DNA from: Rhynchopus euleeides
Taxonomy: Eukaryota; Euglenozoa; Diplonemea; Diplonemida; Diplonemidae
Direction: 5' to 3'
Assembly: GCA_963210315.1 (NCBI GenBank)
Contig: OY723278.1
Span: 558,001 to 622,000, forward strand
DNA: 64,000 nucleotides
Part shown: positions 21,493 through 33,617 of the stretch, piece after piece
Layout of the letters: each line of letters starts with the position of its first letter
How positions within the stretch are numbered: the first letter of the stretch is position 1
Made by a program: the position numbers and the translations under genes
Notes under the pieces: model-generated
Told to the model about the DNA's origin: nothing
Seen by the model: only the letters and a program-made list of their open reading frames with translations
Databases searched by the model: none

Positions 21493-22452
21493 TCACGCGT
21501 TCAGGTAGTCCTTCTCGCCGTGCTCCGTTACCCCTGCCTCGGCCAGGTAGCGCAGTGCCTCCTTGCAGTTGTGCAACAGCAGGTTGTGCACGTTTGTGGC
21601 TGTGAGGTGGTGTCGGGCCGACGCTGTCGCGGGGCAGCCGAAGAAGAGGTGCTTCAGTGAGACCCCAGGCGGGGGGTGGCCCGGCGCATGCTTCAGGCAG
21701 GGTTGGCAAGGTGGTTGTGCCGTGCCCGGGATGTCGTGGTCGTAGACCAGGCGGTGGTGGTCGGCCCGGAGTCGGCGGATGGTGGTTTCCCCTAAGCGGG
21801 TGAGTCCCTCCATGCGGAGGTCGGGGCGTTGCAGTCGCGTCTCCCCGATTCCCGAACGGTACGCGTACACGCTGTCCGTGCGGGGCACCGTTGCGTCGTT
21901 GTAGATGTGTCGGCGGAGGACGACACGAGCCGACGCGAGGCTAACCGGTTCCACCTGCGGCCGGAAGGCACCGATTTGCGCCTGTTTGTCAGCGAGTTCG
22001 TTCCCTGCTACCCCAACGTGTGACGGGATGTAGCGGAGGTGGGTGGTGACATCGTGGGTTTGGGCGAGCTCGTTCAACCACCTCCAGATGTCCCATTCGG
22101 TGGATCCTCTCGCTCGCTGCGGGCCGCTCAGCAGCGCGTTCAGTGCGCTCTGCGAGTCTGTGAGGATGGCGATCGTTTCGCCTGGGGATACCAGGGTGCA
22201 TAGGTGAGCGAGGGATTCTCTGATGGCCACCAGCTCCGCCTGGTAGCTGATGCAGCGGAGTCCTGCCGGCCAGGCGAGCTTTTTCCTGAGGCGGCCCTCC
22301 GGCATGCTGTACACCGCTGCTCCTGCGCCGCCCTGCTGTTGCCGCGATGTGGAGTTGGAGACTGACCCGTCGGTGTACACATGCCAGGCGCATGTCGGGA
22401 GGGCCTGGATGGTCTGCTCTGCCAGGTCCCGGAGGGTGTCTTTCGGGGTGGA
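21493..22452 (-). pseudogene. LINE retrotransposon 3' remnant: RNase H domain and zinc knuckle
   Basis: The open frame reads from a stop at 22453-22455 through LAEQTIQALPTCAWHVYTDG into a complete RNase H-I domain. Four acidic catalytic residues are visible in YTDGS, YQAELVAI, LTDSQSAL and VAGNELADKQ. The C-terminal part CQPCLKHAPG...HLFFGC is the Cys/His cluster that ends many I/Jockey/ingi-type LINE polyproteins. No reverse transcriptase lies upstream in any frame examined, so the copy is 5'-truncated, the usual fate of LINEs. RNase H would remove RNA from the hybrid during reverse transcription. Confidence 0.8.
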
Positions 22453-22850
22453 TTATTGTGCCACATCGACACCTTCAAGAGAGAGAGGCGGAGAAGCGGG
22501 GTTCAGAAAACTGCAGAAAGCTGCAGAAAAAAGACGCCCCAAAAGACAAGGAAATCAAAACAACGCGTGGAGGTGGTTACGCCGAGCAATCCAGTAATTT
22601 CAAGGGCAAGTGAGCTCCACAAATCCGAGGATGAATCTGAGTGAGCTGGTGGTCTGGAACTTGCTGTGGCACCGCCACCCCACAAAAAGGGGAAGGGATG
22701 GGGTTTCGGGAAAATTCAAGCAGAGTCTTGACAAAAAAAAGAGAGGGCTGGTGTTTTGCGCAAAGCTGGGCACAAAACAAGGGCAGCTCCTACAACCCTT
22801 CTTGCACGCCAGGGATGATGGCAGGCTGGGAGAGAACGGCAAATGGGGAA

Positions 22851-23612
22851 TCACAGCTGTGCCTTGTTGGGCTTCAGATACTGCGTGATCATCAGGACCG
22901 CTTTGTCTGTGCCGTCGTGGCACTTCACAGGAGTCCCGTCAGTGAGGGTCAGCTCAGAGTAGTTCAGCGTGCGCAGAGGTGACCCTCCAGTCTTGTTAGT
23001 GGCCATACCCTGCGACGCCTTTGCGGTGCACGTGCCAACGCTGAGTCTGACACCCAGCTCGGCCTGCCGTTTGAACATGATATTCGCAAGCTTCAACCCG
23101 AGCCCCTGCCTGCGTGTGCTGCTGTCCTTAGCCACACACAAGATCTGGCCAAAACCAATATCGCCAAAGCTGGCGAGCTCTTCTGTGCCGTGCACATCCT
23201 TGAGAAGGGGGTTTGCCAACAGGTCCTGAGGGAGCTCCTGCTCCATGTCGACCAGCACCTTGATCAGCATGTTGAGGGCGTGCTGCTGCTCGCACACGTC
23301 ACCCACAGGGGAGTCGCTGTCAGAACCCTCTGCGGTGGGGCCCATGTAGTCCCGCACGCTGACCAGCTTGTTGAGGATCACACCCAGCAGGATGCCGCCC
23401 TGCCCTTCTGCCACAAAGCTTGTCGGCTTCTCGACACAGTCCATTGCGATGCTCGACAGCAGCTCGCGCAGGGGTGGGAACTCCGGTGACAGATTCAACG
23501 CCTTCGTCAGTGGCTCCGTCGTGATGAAGTGCTTCAGGAGGAAGTCCACAATTCTGTCCACATCGTTGCGGGTCGCTGTCCTGAGCTGCGGGGCGGACAA
23601 CACGGCAGACAT
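22851..23612 (-). CDS. GNAT N-acetyltransferase, arylalkylamine-type, paralogue 1 (253 aa)
   Basis: Start chosen at MSAVLSAPQLRTATRNDVDR because it sits four bases after a pyrimidine tract and CAG, and because the paralogue begins at the same place. The N-terminal block VDRIVDFLLKHFITTEPLTK fits insect-type arylalkylamine/dopamine acetyltransferases (FL..HF..DEPL). The acetyl-CoA loop is RRQGLGLKLA (about residue 166), the R-x-x-G-x-G motif of the GNAT fold. The protein should move acetyl from acetyl-CoA to an amine; substrate unknown. It is closely similar to the gene at 25822-26610, with identical blocks such as LNLSPEFPPLRELL and CEQQHALNMLIKVLVDMEQ, so it is a tandem duplicate. Confidence 0.85.
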   Translation of the reverse strand: MSAVLSAPQLRTATRNDVDRIVDFLLKHFITTEPLTKALNLSPEFPPLRELLSSIAMDCVEKPTSFVAEGQGGILLGVILNKLVSVRDYMGPTAEGSDSDSPVGDVCEQQHALNMLIKVLVDMEQELPQDLLANPLLKDVHGTEELASFGDIGFGQILCVAKDSSTRRQGLGLKLANIMFKRQAELGVRLSVGTCTAKASQGMATNKTGGSPLRTLNYSELTLTDGTPVKCHDGTDKAVLMITQYLKPNKAQL

Positions 23613-25821
23613 GTTGCTGAGGAAGGTGCTGGTGTGGTGTGTGTGGGGTAACCTGCGGTGGGTGCGTTGGACGACGATGCACAAAACGAGCAACACACTG
23701 CACTGCCCCCGACAACTGCAGCGGCTCTGCGGTATAAACCAAGGGTGGTGGTGCCACAGACCTGCACCTTGCATTCTCTGACACACCGACACCACGATGC
23801 AGCCAGTCCAGCCACGGGCTGGCTGGGGTCACCCAGCGACCCACCTGAATGCGATAGAAACCCACCCGTGGTCCAACGGCAAGAGGGGCGGGGTGCGGCG
23901 ACAAATATGGCCCCGCACACGCTGAGCTTGAGACAAGTGTAGGTCGCACCGAGTGAACTCTTGTGTGCTGCCTCCACTGTCTCGAGAGGATATCCGTCTT
24001 GCAGAACGCAGCACGGGTGGCGCCTTGGGAGGGACAACATACAGACCACAAAGAAAGGAGCTGACATGCAAACCGACTGAAGCTCACAAGAAGGAGAGCA
24101 GCGGTAGGTTGGGGTCTTTGAACGCTGAACACCGAGGGTATTCCGAAGCTAGCATAAAATCCAAGGCGTCAGAAAGCTAATAGCCCTTTGGACAAGGCGT
24201 TCCATTGAAATAACACACAAGCACCGGCAAGTGTGCCTGTTGCTCGCACCACCCCAGACCCAGTCGAGCCCGTGGCAGGCAGCAGGCAGCCCAATGCCGG
24301 TATTCACTTTGGTGTTGCACTCAACACGACATGTCAGTCGTCTTCAGATAAATTGCATGGGGCGCACATGCGGTATCATAGTGGTAGTTCAGGAAGCAAA
24401 ATGGGCTCTCAATTGCAGACACACGTAAATATTGATTCAGGGTTCCACACACACCCGCCGTTGTGGCAACCCACAACGATACGGGAGGTGCGGGAGAAGG
24501 ATGGTATGACATGGGGGCGTGTGGGAGGTAGGGTGAAGCCAAGCAAGTACTAAAAGAACCACACTCCTTCCGCTGGTCGTAGAAACACACGGGAGTACGA
24601 GTATGTTTTGATGCACAGCTCCAACTCATTTCCGTTGAGCGTACACCTCCACAAAGCCGTGTTGAGGCCCTGTATAATGGCCTTGAAGTGATAAACTTGC
24701 AGCTTTCAGCTATGCGATTTCCTGCAAGCATTTTGCTCCCGATTTTCGCATTCCTTAGGAAAATATTGCAACGAAATTCTTTCTTATCTCCTTGATGCTA
24801 GGGGCCTCCACCGGTTTGACGGCCTGTACGAAACAGAGCGCCAGAATGGAGCATGACCGTTGGAAGCACACATTCACACATCATCGGAAGGAATGCACCT
24901 AAACACAAGACAATAACGGTGTTGTCAAACGGGAAGGGGAAAACAGAAAAGGCGGAGACACCACACGGCATCTCTTCATCGGTTCAGCTAATGTATACTG
25001 TGGGTCCCAGCGCTCAGTGGTGCACGAAAGAAATGTGATGGTGATCACAATCCTGCACTGTTGAGCGAACACCTCTCCCACCCTCCAATCTGAGGTGATA
25101 CATTAGCAGAACCGTAACATGAAGGGTATGGGTCCGCTTGTGGGGGACGGGTAAATCATCAGGAGAGCATGTGTGCGGGACCTTTAGTACTGCCACTGTG
25201 CCAATGCTGTGTAACTTTGCAACAGAATGCTTGTGAGGGCACGCAGTTCGCCTTGCTCCCACCACCTTTCGTTGCACAGCCTTGAGTGCGAAGCGGCATT
25301 ACGGGGCCCCAACGTGAAGCTCCAGCCAGACGAATTTCCCCGGTGAAAAGGATGCAAAGAACCGAAATAACTACGTTACCAAGCGTTGCTTCACTCACGA
25401 CAGGGAAGAAAATAACCCAGACGTGTGCCGGTCGAACAAAACAAGCAATCCGGAAACGGGAAGGCAGGGTCGCGCAGCCTCTTTTCCGGGAAGGAACAAC
25501 ACGCCACGCTGACAAGAAGCTCGAAGCAACACCATGGCCGCCAGTTCAGAAACCCACGGCATGAGCCCCAGGCCTGCTCAACAACGGGCAGATTCAGGCC
25601 TGTGGCTCCGCCGGGAGGGCGGTAGTCTGACCTGGCCGATTCACCGGCCAGAATTCTGTTGTATTTTTAGGGTTCTTCACGAGTGAGGAACGGGGGCAGG
25701 GGTGGGTTTTCGTTATTTCGATTCAACACGGGAGCACTGTTCCAAACCGAAAGAGCACCGACTGCCTGCGGCATGTCTCGCACATGCTCCGCACACCGCA
25801 AGCTGCCAGCGGAATCTGGAT
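23613..25821. other. Gene-free stretch between the acetyltransferase paralogues
   Basis: No gene or RNA was recognised in these 2.2 kb. Base composition is close to even and no strong repeat was noticed. Promoter and terminator signals cannot be told from sequence alone. Confidence 0.4.
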
Positions 25822-26610
25822 CTAGAGGTTGGCCTTGCCCAGCTTGGTCTTGCCCAGTGTGAGGTGCGAGAGGACGAGCACAGCCTTGTCTGTGCCGTCG
25901 TGGCATTTGATGGGCGTACCGTCACGGAGGGTCAGCTCGGAGTAGTCCAGCGTGCGGAGGGGCATGATCTCGTGCTTCATCATCATGCGCTGCGAGGCCT
26001 TGGCAGTGCATGTGCCGATCCCGATCCGAATGCCCTTGCGGAGGTTGGCACGGTGCAGCTCGATCAGCAGGAAGCCACCCACACCCAGCCTGCGTGCGCT
26101 CTCGTCCTTCGAAACTGCCACAATCTGGATGACAGAGATGTCGCCAACAGCACGGAGCTCCTCCTCGCTGCTGACGTGCTTCTGGACCTGCGGGTTTGCC
26201 AGCAGTGTCTGCAGCAGACCCTGCTCCATGTCGACCAGCACCTTGATCAGCATGTTGAGGGCGTGCTGCTGCTCGCACACGTCACCCACAAGGGAGTCGC
26301 TGTCAGAACCCTCTGCGGTGGGGTCGATGTAGTCCCGCACGTTGACCAGCTTGCTGAGTGCGACACCCAAGATCTGCCCGTTGCGCTCCGCCACAACGCT
26401 TGTCGGCTTCTCCACACCATCCATTGCGATGCTGTGCAGCAGCTCGCGCAGGGGTGGGAACTCCGGTGACAGATTCAGCGCCTTAGCCAGCGGCTCCGTC
26501 GTGATGAAGTGATCCAGGAGGAAGTCCACAATTCTGTCCACATCGGCAGAAGTTGCCGTCCTGCATTTCACGTTGAGATCCGACCGCAGAACTGGGTCAG
26601 GAACAGGCAT
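25822..26610 (-). CDS. GNAT N-acetyltransferase, arylalkylamine-type, paralogue 2 (262 aa)
   Basis: Start placed at MPVPDPVLRSDLNVKCRTAT. The open frame runs further upstream, but that part translates a G-run into polyproline and is likely untranslated. The fold signatures match paralogue 1: FLLDHFITTEPLAKALN near the N-terminus and the acetyl-CoA loop RRLGVGGFLLIE. The last 20 residues (LTLGKTKLGKANL) differ from paralogue 1. The residues around the CoA loop and before it (VIQIVAVSKDES) have diverged more than the N-terminal half, which may mean a changed substrate. Same strand and order as its duplicate 2.2 kb downstream. Confidence 0.85.
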   Translation of the reverse strand: MPVPDPVLRSDLNVKCRTATSADVDRIVDFLLDHFITTEPLAKALNLSPEFPPLRELLHSIAMDGVEKPTSVVAERNGQILGVALSKLVNVRDYIDPTAEGSDSDSLVGDVCEQQHALNMLIKVLVDMEQGLLQTLLANPQVQKHVSSEEELRAVGDISVIQIVAVSKDESARRLGVGGFLLIELHRANLRKGIRIGIGTCTAKASQRMMMKHEIMPLRTLDYSELTLRDGTPIKCHDGTDKAVLVLSHLTLGKTKLGKANL

Positions 26611-27500
26611 CGTGTGGGTCAGGGGAGGTGGGGGGAGACGGGTCCAAAACCTGTGCCGTGTCGCCGGATAGGAGGTTGGTGCACAACATCGTGAAACAAC
26701 AACTGACGAGCCAAACCCTTGGCCAGAAATGAGACTGGCCAAGCCCGTGACAACTCCACCAGCTGTTGCAAGGGGCGGCGGTGGGAGCGGGGGGGGGGGG
26801 GGGGGGGGAGGGGGCGCGTACACAACCGGACCCCGCAACATGCACACCACCACCCAATTGTGTCATATTGCCGCCTAATTTGTTAGGGCACTATTCCACA
26901 CTGCTGAGACAACCTCTCTGTGGCCGCTCTTGAGAACTGCATTGGACGCTCCCACCAGCCAACGTCCCACGCCTCTGCATTTCCCACCACACTGGTGTGT
27001 TATGTGCAAAAAAAAGATGGAAGCAAAAGTCTCTAGTCACACGGAGACGGTGTGTGTGTGTGTGGTGGGGTGATACAACGCATCGGGGCGGATGCCCAGC
27101 GGCGCAGCGTTACCCTGCCTGCTGGGGCAGGGGGGGGAATCACGTTGCACCGCCCGAATCCGAACCCCATCTGCACCTCAGCCACCCACAAGCAAGAGCA
27201 GACACCTGCAATCTGCATGGCAGAACACAGGGGATCGCCTGCGGGAGTACAGCACCCCAAGGGCGTGGGCATGCACCCTTGGTGGTGGCTTCTGGGGTGC
27301 AGAGCCCGTCCTGTGAGACGGGGGGGGTGCCCACCACGGGGGGCGGGGCAGGCCCGTGGCCTGTGGCAGTACAGTACAGTCGTTGTGCGAGGGTGGTGAG
27401 GGGGGGGTGATGGATTGGACTATTCGGGTATTCTTCCTGAGCCGGAACCAGCTCCCGTTGCCGGAAAGCTGCCGGCACGTGAGGAACCCTCAGTCCAGTC
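26611..27500. other. Intergenic with G-runs and a repeat fragment
   Basis: A G-run of about 20 lies at 26790-26810; on the coding strand this is a C-tract 180-200 bases upstream of the acetyltransferase start. At about 26930-27015 the blocks TGCATTGGACGCTCCCACC and GGTGTGTTATGTGCAAAA match the start and end of the repeat unit at 41907-42265, with most of the middle missing. No gene seen. Confidence 0.5.
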
Positions 27501-27503
27501 CAG

Positions 27504-27505
<2 letters not shown>

Positions 27506-27534
<29 letters not shown>

Positions 27535-27536
27535 AC
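27506..27536. repeat. GA microsatellite
   Basis: About 14 uninterrupted GA dinucleotides. A simple repeat, with no other feature attached. Confidence 0.9.
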
Positions 27537-27599
27537 TTGTTTTGTAATGTGTTTGTTGCGTGAGGTCAATACAGATGATGCTTGGGTGGGAAGCTAGGG

Positions 27600-28020
27600 C
27601 GGGGCAGTCTCCGCGTGTAGCTCCCCGGCACCTCCTGCATACGCAGTGTGTGATATATGTGACGCACAAAACAAGTTCTCTTCGCAACGCTACGCTATTG
27701 CGTCCAAGAAGGCAGGGAGCTTGTTTGCGGGTTGTTGTTACACGAGGTTCATCCTCCGTGTAGCTCCTGGCGTGCGCAGTGGCGTCACTCAGTCGTGTGA
27801 TGCAGAAACACAAGTGTCTTCATGATCGTGTCAAGACCTTGTGTGCTGCCGGTGGTTGCTGGTCATGCAGTATCCACGTGGGTCGTTGTGGAGATCGTGG
27901 AAAACAGTTACACGGCATCTCCTGAGTGCGCAGTGTGTGCGTGAATGACTGTCGTCACTCGGCACAAAAACAAGTCCTTTTCGAGACAATCCGCTCGTGC
28001 GTCCAAGAGAAGAGAACAGA
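27600..28020. repeat. Degenerate tandem repeat, period about 147 bp
   Basis: Three diverged units begin near 27615, 27759 and 27908 with GTGTAGCTCC or CACGGCATCTCC, followed by TGCGCAGTGTGTG-like sequence, GTCACTC or GTGACGC, and CACAAAACAAGT. The units share order but differ by many substitutions and indels. Not coding as far as can be seen. Confidence 0.5.
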
Positions 28021-31000
28021 GAAGATGCGATCGGACAAACCCTCCTGAGAGGATCCCTCAGAAGAACCCAGGCTCGGAGTTGCGTTCTTTGTTGGTACGA
28101 ACGGTGCGGTCTCAGTGATGAGTTGCACCAAACGCTTTCACGGGCCTGGATCTTCGTTGGATAAAAAAATAGATAGAAAACCACGCCCCGGCAGAAACAA
28201 TTCACTGCCAAGCCTCGCACTTTTTACGGGTTTGAATATACCAGCAGCAAGGGTGATGGGCCTAAACCCTGCACACAGTGCGCTGACGATGGAGTCTGGG
28301 AAGTGAGTATTCACAGGGTGAGAGTCCCGCAACAAGCAAGGGAGAAAAAGGCAAGAAACTGCCAGCTCCGTTGCATCCGCAGAAAAGAACAACATTCCCA
28401 ATGATCCCTGCAACCTTCTGAAATAACACACACGGTGGGTGTTTGGTGGTGCTGACCGCGGCGGGGCGATCGTAACCGCTCAGGGATTTTCCACTGCCCA
28501 ACAACCGTGACAAGCATGCAAATATAAAAACGGAGAAGTCACTGGCAGAGAGGACCAGAGGCCCTCAGCTCTATGACGGGCAACCCAGACCTACCCGGGG
28601 CATAATGTGGGCTGATCCGGCCTGGGGGAAACCTTAAATGTATGATTTTCCCCCCGTTGGGATTGTTGATTCGATGATCAACACACCCGATGCGGAAGAT
28701 CGCGCCACTCGCGACAGACAATTCGCCTTTCCGGTTCGAAATTTGTTTCGGGTAATCATTTTTTTGATGTCGACAGCCACGAGCACTGCAAGAGCTAGGG
28801 TTCTGCACAGACCCGAACTGTCCCATTGACGCCCCTTCTCCTGCCGAGCAGGATGGAGGCATTTAAAGTTGGTGGGGGGGGGGGGGCATTTGCTCTCGGG
28901 TGCAGTCAGTGAACCCCAAACATAAGGGTAACACTAGCACAGGGTGACAGAGAGAAGGGCCTCCAGTGTCGACAATCACAAGCAAGCCTGATCCGTCTCG
29001 TTGTCGCCCCGCTTTCTGCAAGCAAGATACCGGGCACCGTGCTGGGTGACAGTCATCCAACAAACGTCGGTGGGGTCAACACCTGCCCGATTCTCACCTC
29101 GAAGCAGGCCTGTTGTAGTTTATTTTTTACTCTTTGGTTTTCGTTCTGTGCCTTTGTTGGCCAGCCGCGACGCGGCTTCCGGCACTCTTGAACTTCATGC
29201 TTCTGTTATATTTTTTTTGGTTCTGCCGTCTCACAGGGCTCATTTCGTTCTGCGGAGGCAACAAATCAAGGTAAAAAAAGATAGGGCTTGTTTGTACGGC
29301 AAGGCCGGGGGGGGGGAAAAGGGGAAGATGCAACAGGCGGGGTGCTTGTGCACATTGAATTGGCTGCCCCTTGTCTGGATATGCAGAAGCAACGTCCCGC
29401 ATATCAGAAACAGACCCACAATCCGTATGCGGCCATCAGAGGGCTGACTGAGCTGACTTTCGCTAACAACCCGAACTGTGGACGACCTCAGCCGTGTCGA
29501 CAGGATTTCCCTCAGAGCACGACTGAACAGTAGCCTTCACAAATGGGGTGGAGCTTGCCTGCACATCCTGGACGTGCGACGAATTCCCGCCGTCAGAACA
29601 GCAAAGAAGCAGTTGCTACTGTAAAGAAGCAAGGCTTTCAAAAAAGATAGGGCTGTTGTTTGTGCGCCAAATCCGGGGGGGTGAGTGCCCCCGCTATCTT
29701 TTTGACACTGAACACAGGAGTCGCTGGGTGGTTAAAAAAACAGTGAAAACCTACTGCAAAAAAAATTCTTGAAAGAAAAGGGGCCAGTTGTGATGGTGTT
29801 GCACGATTTTTTTGTCGACCGTGCCAAAGCAGCCAGCTGGCAGGCAGCTGGCTGGTGGTGCCCCTGAAGAAGCCGATTTACGTGGAAATGACGTAGTTCT
29901 TTTACGGTCTTCATGGGACACCAGCACATCTCCCCTTCTGTGATAATTGTCCCCGACACAGCCGACGGCCTCAACAACACGCTTGGCGACACCCACAGAG
30001 TGAGGGCAATGCGGAGTTGCCTCTACGAAGCGGCTCCAGTGCATCCTGAAGCAAAACCCTCGGGGCTCTGCTATTGTCCCAAACAAGAGAGATATGTCAT
30101 GAAAAGACGAAATACGCGAGAGGTATTTGGGAAACGGGGTGGTAAGGGGTCACGGGAGGGGGTGGGAATTGGGGGAGATGATGAATACGCCGAGAAAAAG
30201 ATGGGGCCTATGTGTTGTGTTGTGCGCCAATCATAAAGTGAGGCGGAGCAAAAGGCAAACGCCCCAGCCTTGCTGCTGGGGGTTGTCCTTTTGCGTGTTG
30301 TTTCCCAGAAGCGCTGCCCGTGCTATCGTGTCGCGGCACTGAACAGGAGGGTCCTGCTTGTGGTAAAAAAAGAGGAATTGTTTTCAGAACGAGGCGAGAA
30401 GGTCAGGGCATCCCGCTCCACTCAGCAGGATCGACCCGAGACCTGGCCCGAGGGAGGGGGGTAGGGGAGGGGTCCTAAAGTCGAGAAAAGAGGGAAGGTG
30501 CAGAGTCGAACATACTTCACCCAAAGCGTAATGTATGGCACTGCATGCGAGACATCGTGCACATCGTGCATATGATCGGCCTGTCTCATGACAGAATGCC
30601 GTGTGGGAAAAGTCGGGACTCCGACACACAGCTTCCGAAATCTGAAGTGTTGACCCTTCGTCCTGATGCAGGGAATCGGGGTAACATGATCAAGCCTCGG
30701 CAGCTGCCACTGCGTTTTTGACGCATGGTGCCACTTCGTCCCTGCCGCTTTGCAGCAGCTGCTTTCACTTGGTGTTCAGCTTATTTTGTTGCGTGGCGGG
30801 CACGACGCTTCCACACCGAATCCACCTATCTCGCCCGATGAAGAAGTGGTGTGCAGAGCACGGTGAGCAGAACCGACCGACACCTTCAGCACGATATGTC
30901 GTGCGTGAAAAAGGCACGGCGGGTGTGACGTGGCTGGTGCGCTCAAACTATAGTCCTGCCACCTCACACCCAACCCGCGACACAATCCACACGCCCGAGC

Positions 31001-31395
31001 GACGAGACCTACACTGTGCCCAGTTTCAACCTCTCTGCTCAACGGCCAAAGGGCGTTGTGCTCCGTCGGGATAATGAAGGGCGCCCGTGCCTGCCTGCCT
31101 GCCTGGAGCTGCTTGAAGGGTGACCCGCAGGTTCTGCTGTGCGAGAACCCTTTCACAGCCCACCTTGGGAGGCGCAAAGCCCCCAAAAGCACCGCCGCTG
31201 CGACACACCCCTCTCCCAGCAGAACGCCTGTTGTTGAAGTTGCCAGCGGGAGGACCCCTACCCTGCTGCTGGCACCACCACCACTATCCCCCACCCGCCC
31301 GCCCACGCCACTGCCACGCCACACCGCGGACCCCTTTGGCGCCACTGCCCTCACACCAACCCAATGCCTCACGGTGCACTCCTGACACGTGGTGT
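28021..31395. other. Gene-free stretch, repeat-bearing
   Basis: No gene was supported in 3.3 kb. The dispersed motif recurs at about 29275-29308, 29640-29677 (GTTGTTTGTGCGCCAAATCC) and 30195-30232, each time after an A-run and GATAGGG or GATGGGG. A G-run lies at 28871-28886. The end near 31395 should be the 3' untranslated region of the Q-rich gene. Confidence 0.4.
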
Positions 31396-33617
31396 TCAGG
31401 ATCCGTGATACCGGGGAGGGCCGTAGTGCGCACCGCCGTGCTGCTGCTGGGGGTACTGCGAGTGGGGCGCGGGCAGGGCAGGGGGGCCGACAGGGGCCAC
31501 GCCCGCGCCGCCCCGATGCGGTTGGTGCAGCGGCGGCTGCTGCTGCTGCTGCTGCATCTGCAGGAACATCTGCGCATCATTCGGATTCGGCGGATACTGC
31601 ACATAGTGCGACGGGGGGAGCTGTGCTGGCGGCGGGGGCGGAGGCGGCGGCGGCGGCTGCACCGCCGTTGCATAGGGGTGCATGCGGTACTCCTGGCGGT
31701 GCGGCTGCCGCTGCTGATGCCGCTGCTGCTGGTGCTGCTGCTGCTGCTGCCGCACCTGGTGGTGCCGGAAGGGACCGCCACCCTCCCCCATGTCGGCATC
31801 CCCGCCCACCTCGCCCTCCTCGGCATCGCCGTGCATGGCGTGCAGCTCGCTCCGCACGTCCTGCTTCACCTCCTCCGACAGGTGGTCCCCCGAGCCGTAC
31901 GACAGCCACCTGAAGTTGGTGTGCAGCTCAGCGAGGTCCTGCGGTGAAGATGGTTTGCGGGCCGCACACACAGAACTGGGTCTGATGCCCACCTGCTACG
32001 GTGGCACGCACACTCCGCATTGCCTGGGCATACCTTCGGTGTCAGCACGGCATCAAGCACCCTACGCATTGCGGCAACCGACTCATGCACACGGTATGTC
32101 TCGGAGTAGACGTTGGCGCTGGCCTCCAACACGTGTGAGCCCCATTTGGTAGGGAGCTGCAAGAGGCTCTTCATCAGGAGGAGGCGGAAGCTGTCCGGCA
32201 GCGGGATGCCGTATCCCGGGTGCGAGCTGCCCCAGACGCCCACCGCCTTCGCGACCTGCCCGTAGAGGTTGCAGACGTTCATCATCTGGTCGCGCCGGTG
32301 GGAGCCGCGCGACTCGATGACGCGGATGCGCTTCTGCATCACATCGACGGACACATCCGACAGATCCTCTATCTCACGCTCAGCCACCTCCTCCGCGAGC
32401 GGGCGGTCGGAGTAGCTCTCCGCGAGGACCTTCCCGAGTACGGCGCGCACTTCGCTTGTCATCACCGCGCATGATGCGTCGGGGTAGACAACGGACGTTA
32501 TGTCAGGGCTGTGGGGTGGGGTGGGGGGAAATGTGCCGGAGAGGGTGGGGCTGGGTAGCGGACTGCACTGTATTGACTGTAAACAGGCCGTGTCGGCCCG
32601 TAAAGCACTGCCGCTGTCTGGCAAGCAGGTTTGCAACGGGATTGCGGTGCGCTGCAATTTTTCAATTTGCCACGATAAAACTGTCACTCGGCTCAACGAT
32701 TTATCCTCATCACGCATGCCTGCACGCCCCAATGGTGAACAACCAACCAACCCGCAAAGTGTGGCCATGCTCACGGCTTCCCCTCCATACCGATGCCTCC
32801 CTGACGACAGAACCTCGATATTGCACAGCACCATATCCCCCACTGCCAAGCTCTGCCTCGGCAGCTCCAGCGCCTCAGCCGACGCAGACGGCTCCGGCCT
32901 GATGTACAGCCTCGACGGGAGGGCAGTCCCGTTGACACTCTGGCTCCCCGGCTTCAGCACGATCACCAGGGGCAGGGACGCGTCCGACGAGATGACGACT
33001 CTGCTGTCCGGGATGTGCCGCCGCGTCACCACACACGGCACCCTCTCGAGGGTTGCGAGCACCCCCCACCGCTGCGGCCCGTGGTGGCACTGCCCGTGCC
33101 TGGAGGACGCGGAGTCCTGCTGCGCCTGCTTCCCCTTCGGATTCCGCCCCTTGATGTCCTGCGGTGGGCTGCCCTTTTTGCCCCTGCCCTGCCCGCGCTT
33201 CCCCTTCCCGCCCTTGGGGTGCGGGAATGGGGCACGGGGCACAGGGGCAATATAAGGCGCGCCAGCTTCACCCTGCCCCGGCCCAGACGCATGCCTCAAG
33301 GCTGGGGCATACCCACCAACGCCCGAGGGGCTTGCGGACACAGGCAGTTGGTAACCAACAGATGAACCGGGAGGGACATAGGGCAATGGCGTGTACGGCT
33401 GTTGGTGCTGCTGCTGCTGTGGAACACCATGGTAGCCCACACCCTGACCTCCCTGGCCAGGAAACCCCCCCTGTGGAAGCGGGCCGACCCCTCCCACAGG
33501 CGGCGGGGCAGGGATTCCGGAAACCGGGGGGGCGTTGTGGTATATTGAAGCGTCGCCTGCCCCTTGGTGTGGCGGGTGCTGCTGCGGCTGCTGCTGCCAC
33601 CCGTATGGGCCAGACAT
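31396..33617 (-). CDS. Gln/Pro-rich protein with a central folded region (3 exons, 614 aa)
   Basis: Exons are 33617-32791, 32508-32034 and 31938-31396. Introns of 282 and 95 bp run GTATGG...CACAG and GTATGC...CCGCAG, and the summed exons give an uninterrupted frame. The N-terminus (MSGPYGWQQQPQQHPPHQGA) and C-terminus (runs of Q, P and H) are low-complexity. In between lie a basic Gly/Lys patch (PKGGKGKRGQGRGKKG), a beta-rich segment (LPLVIVLKPGSQSVNGTALP) and an alpha-rich segment (EVAEREIEDLSDVSVDVMQK; SFRLLLMKSLLQLPTKWGSH). No family was recognised. The composition resembles RNA-granule or transcription cofactors, but this is only an analogy. A textbook pyrimidine tract and CAG end two bases before the ATG, which fixes the start. 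Confidence 0.8.

Noticed and set aside
28540-28870. Structured-RNA-like segment with paired GGCC and CCGG blocks
   Set aside because: No match to tRNA, snRNA or spliced-leader RNA features that I could identify; pairing potential alone is weak evidence.
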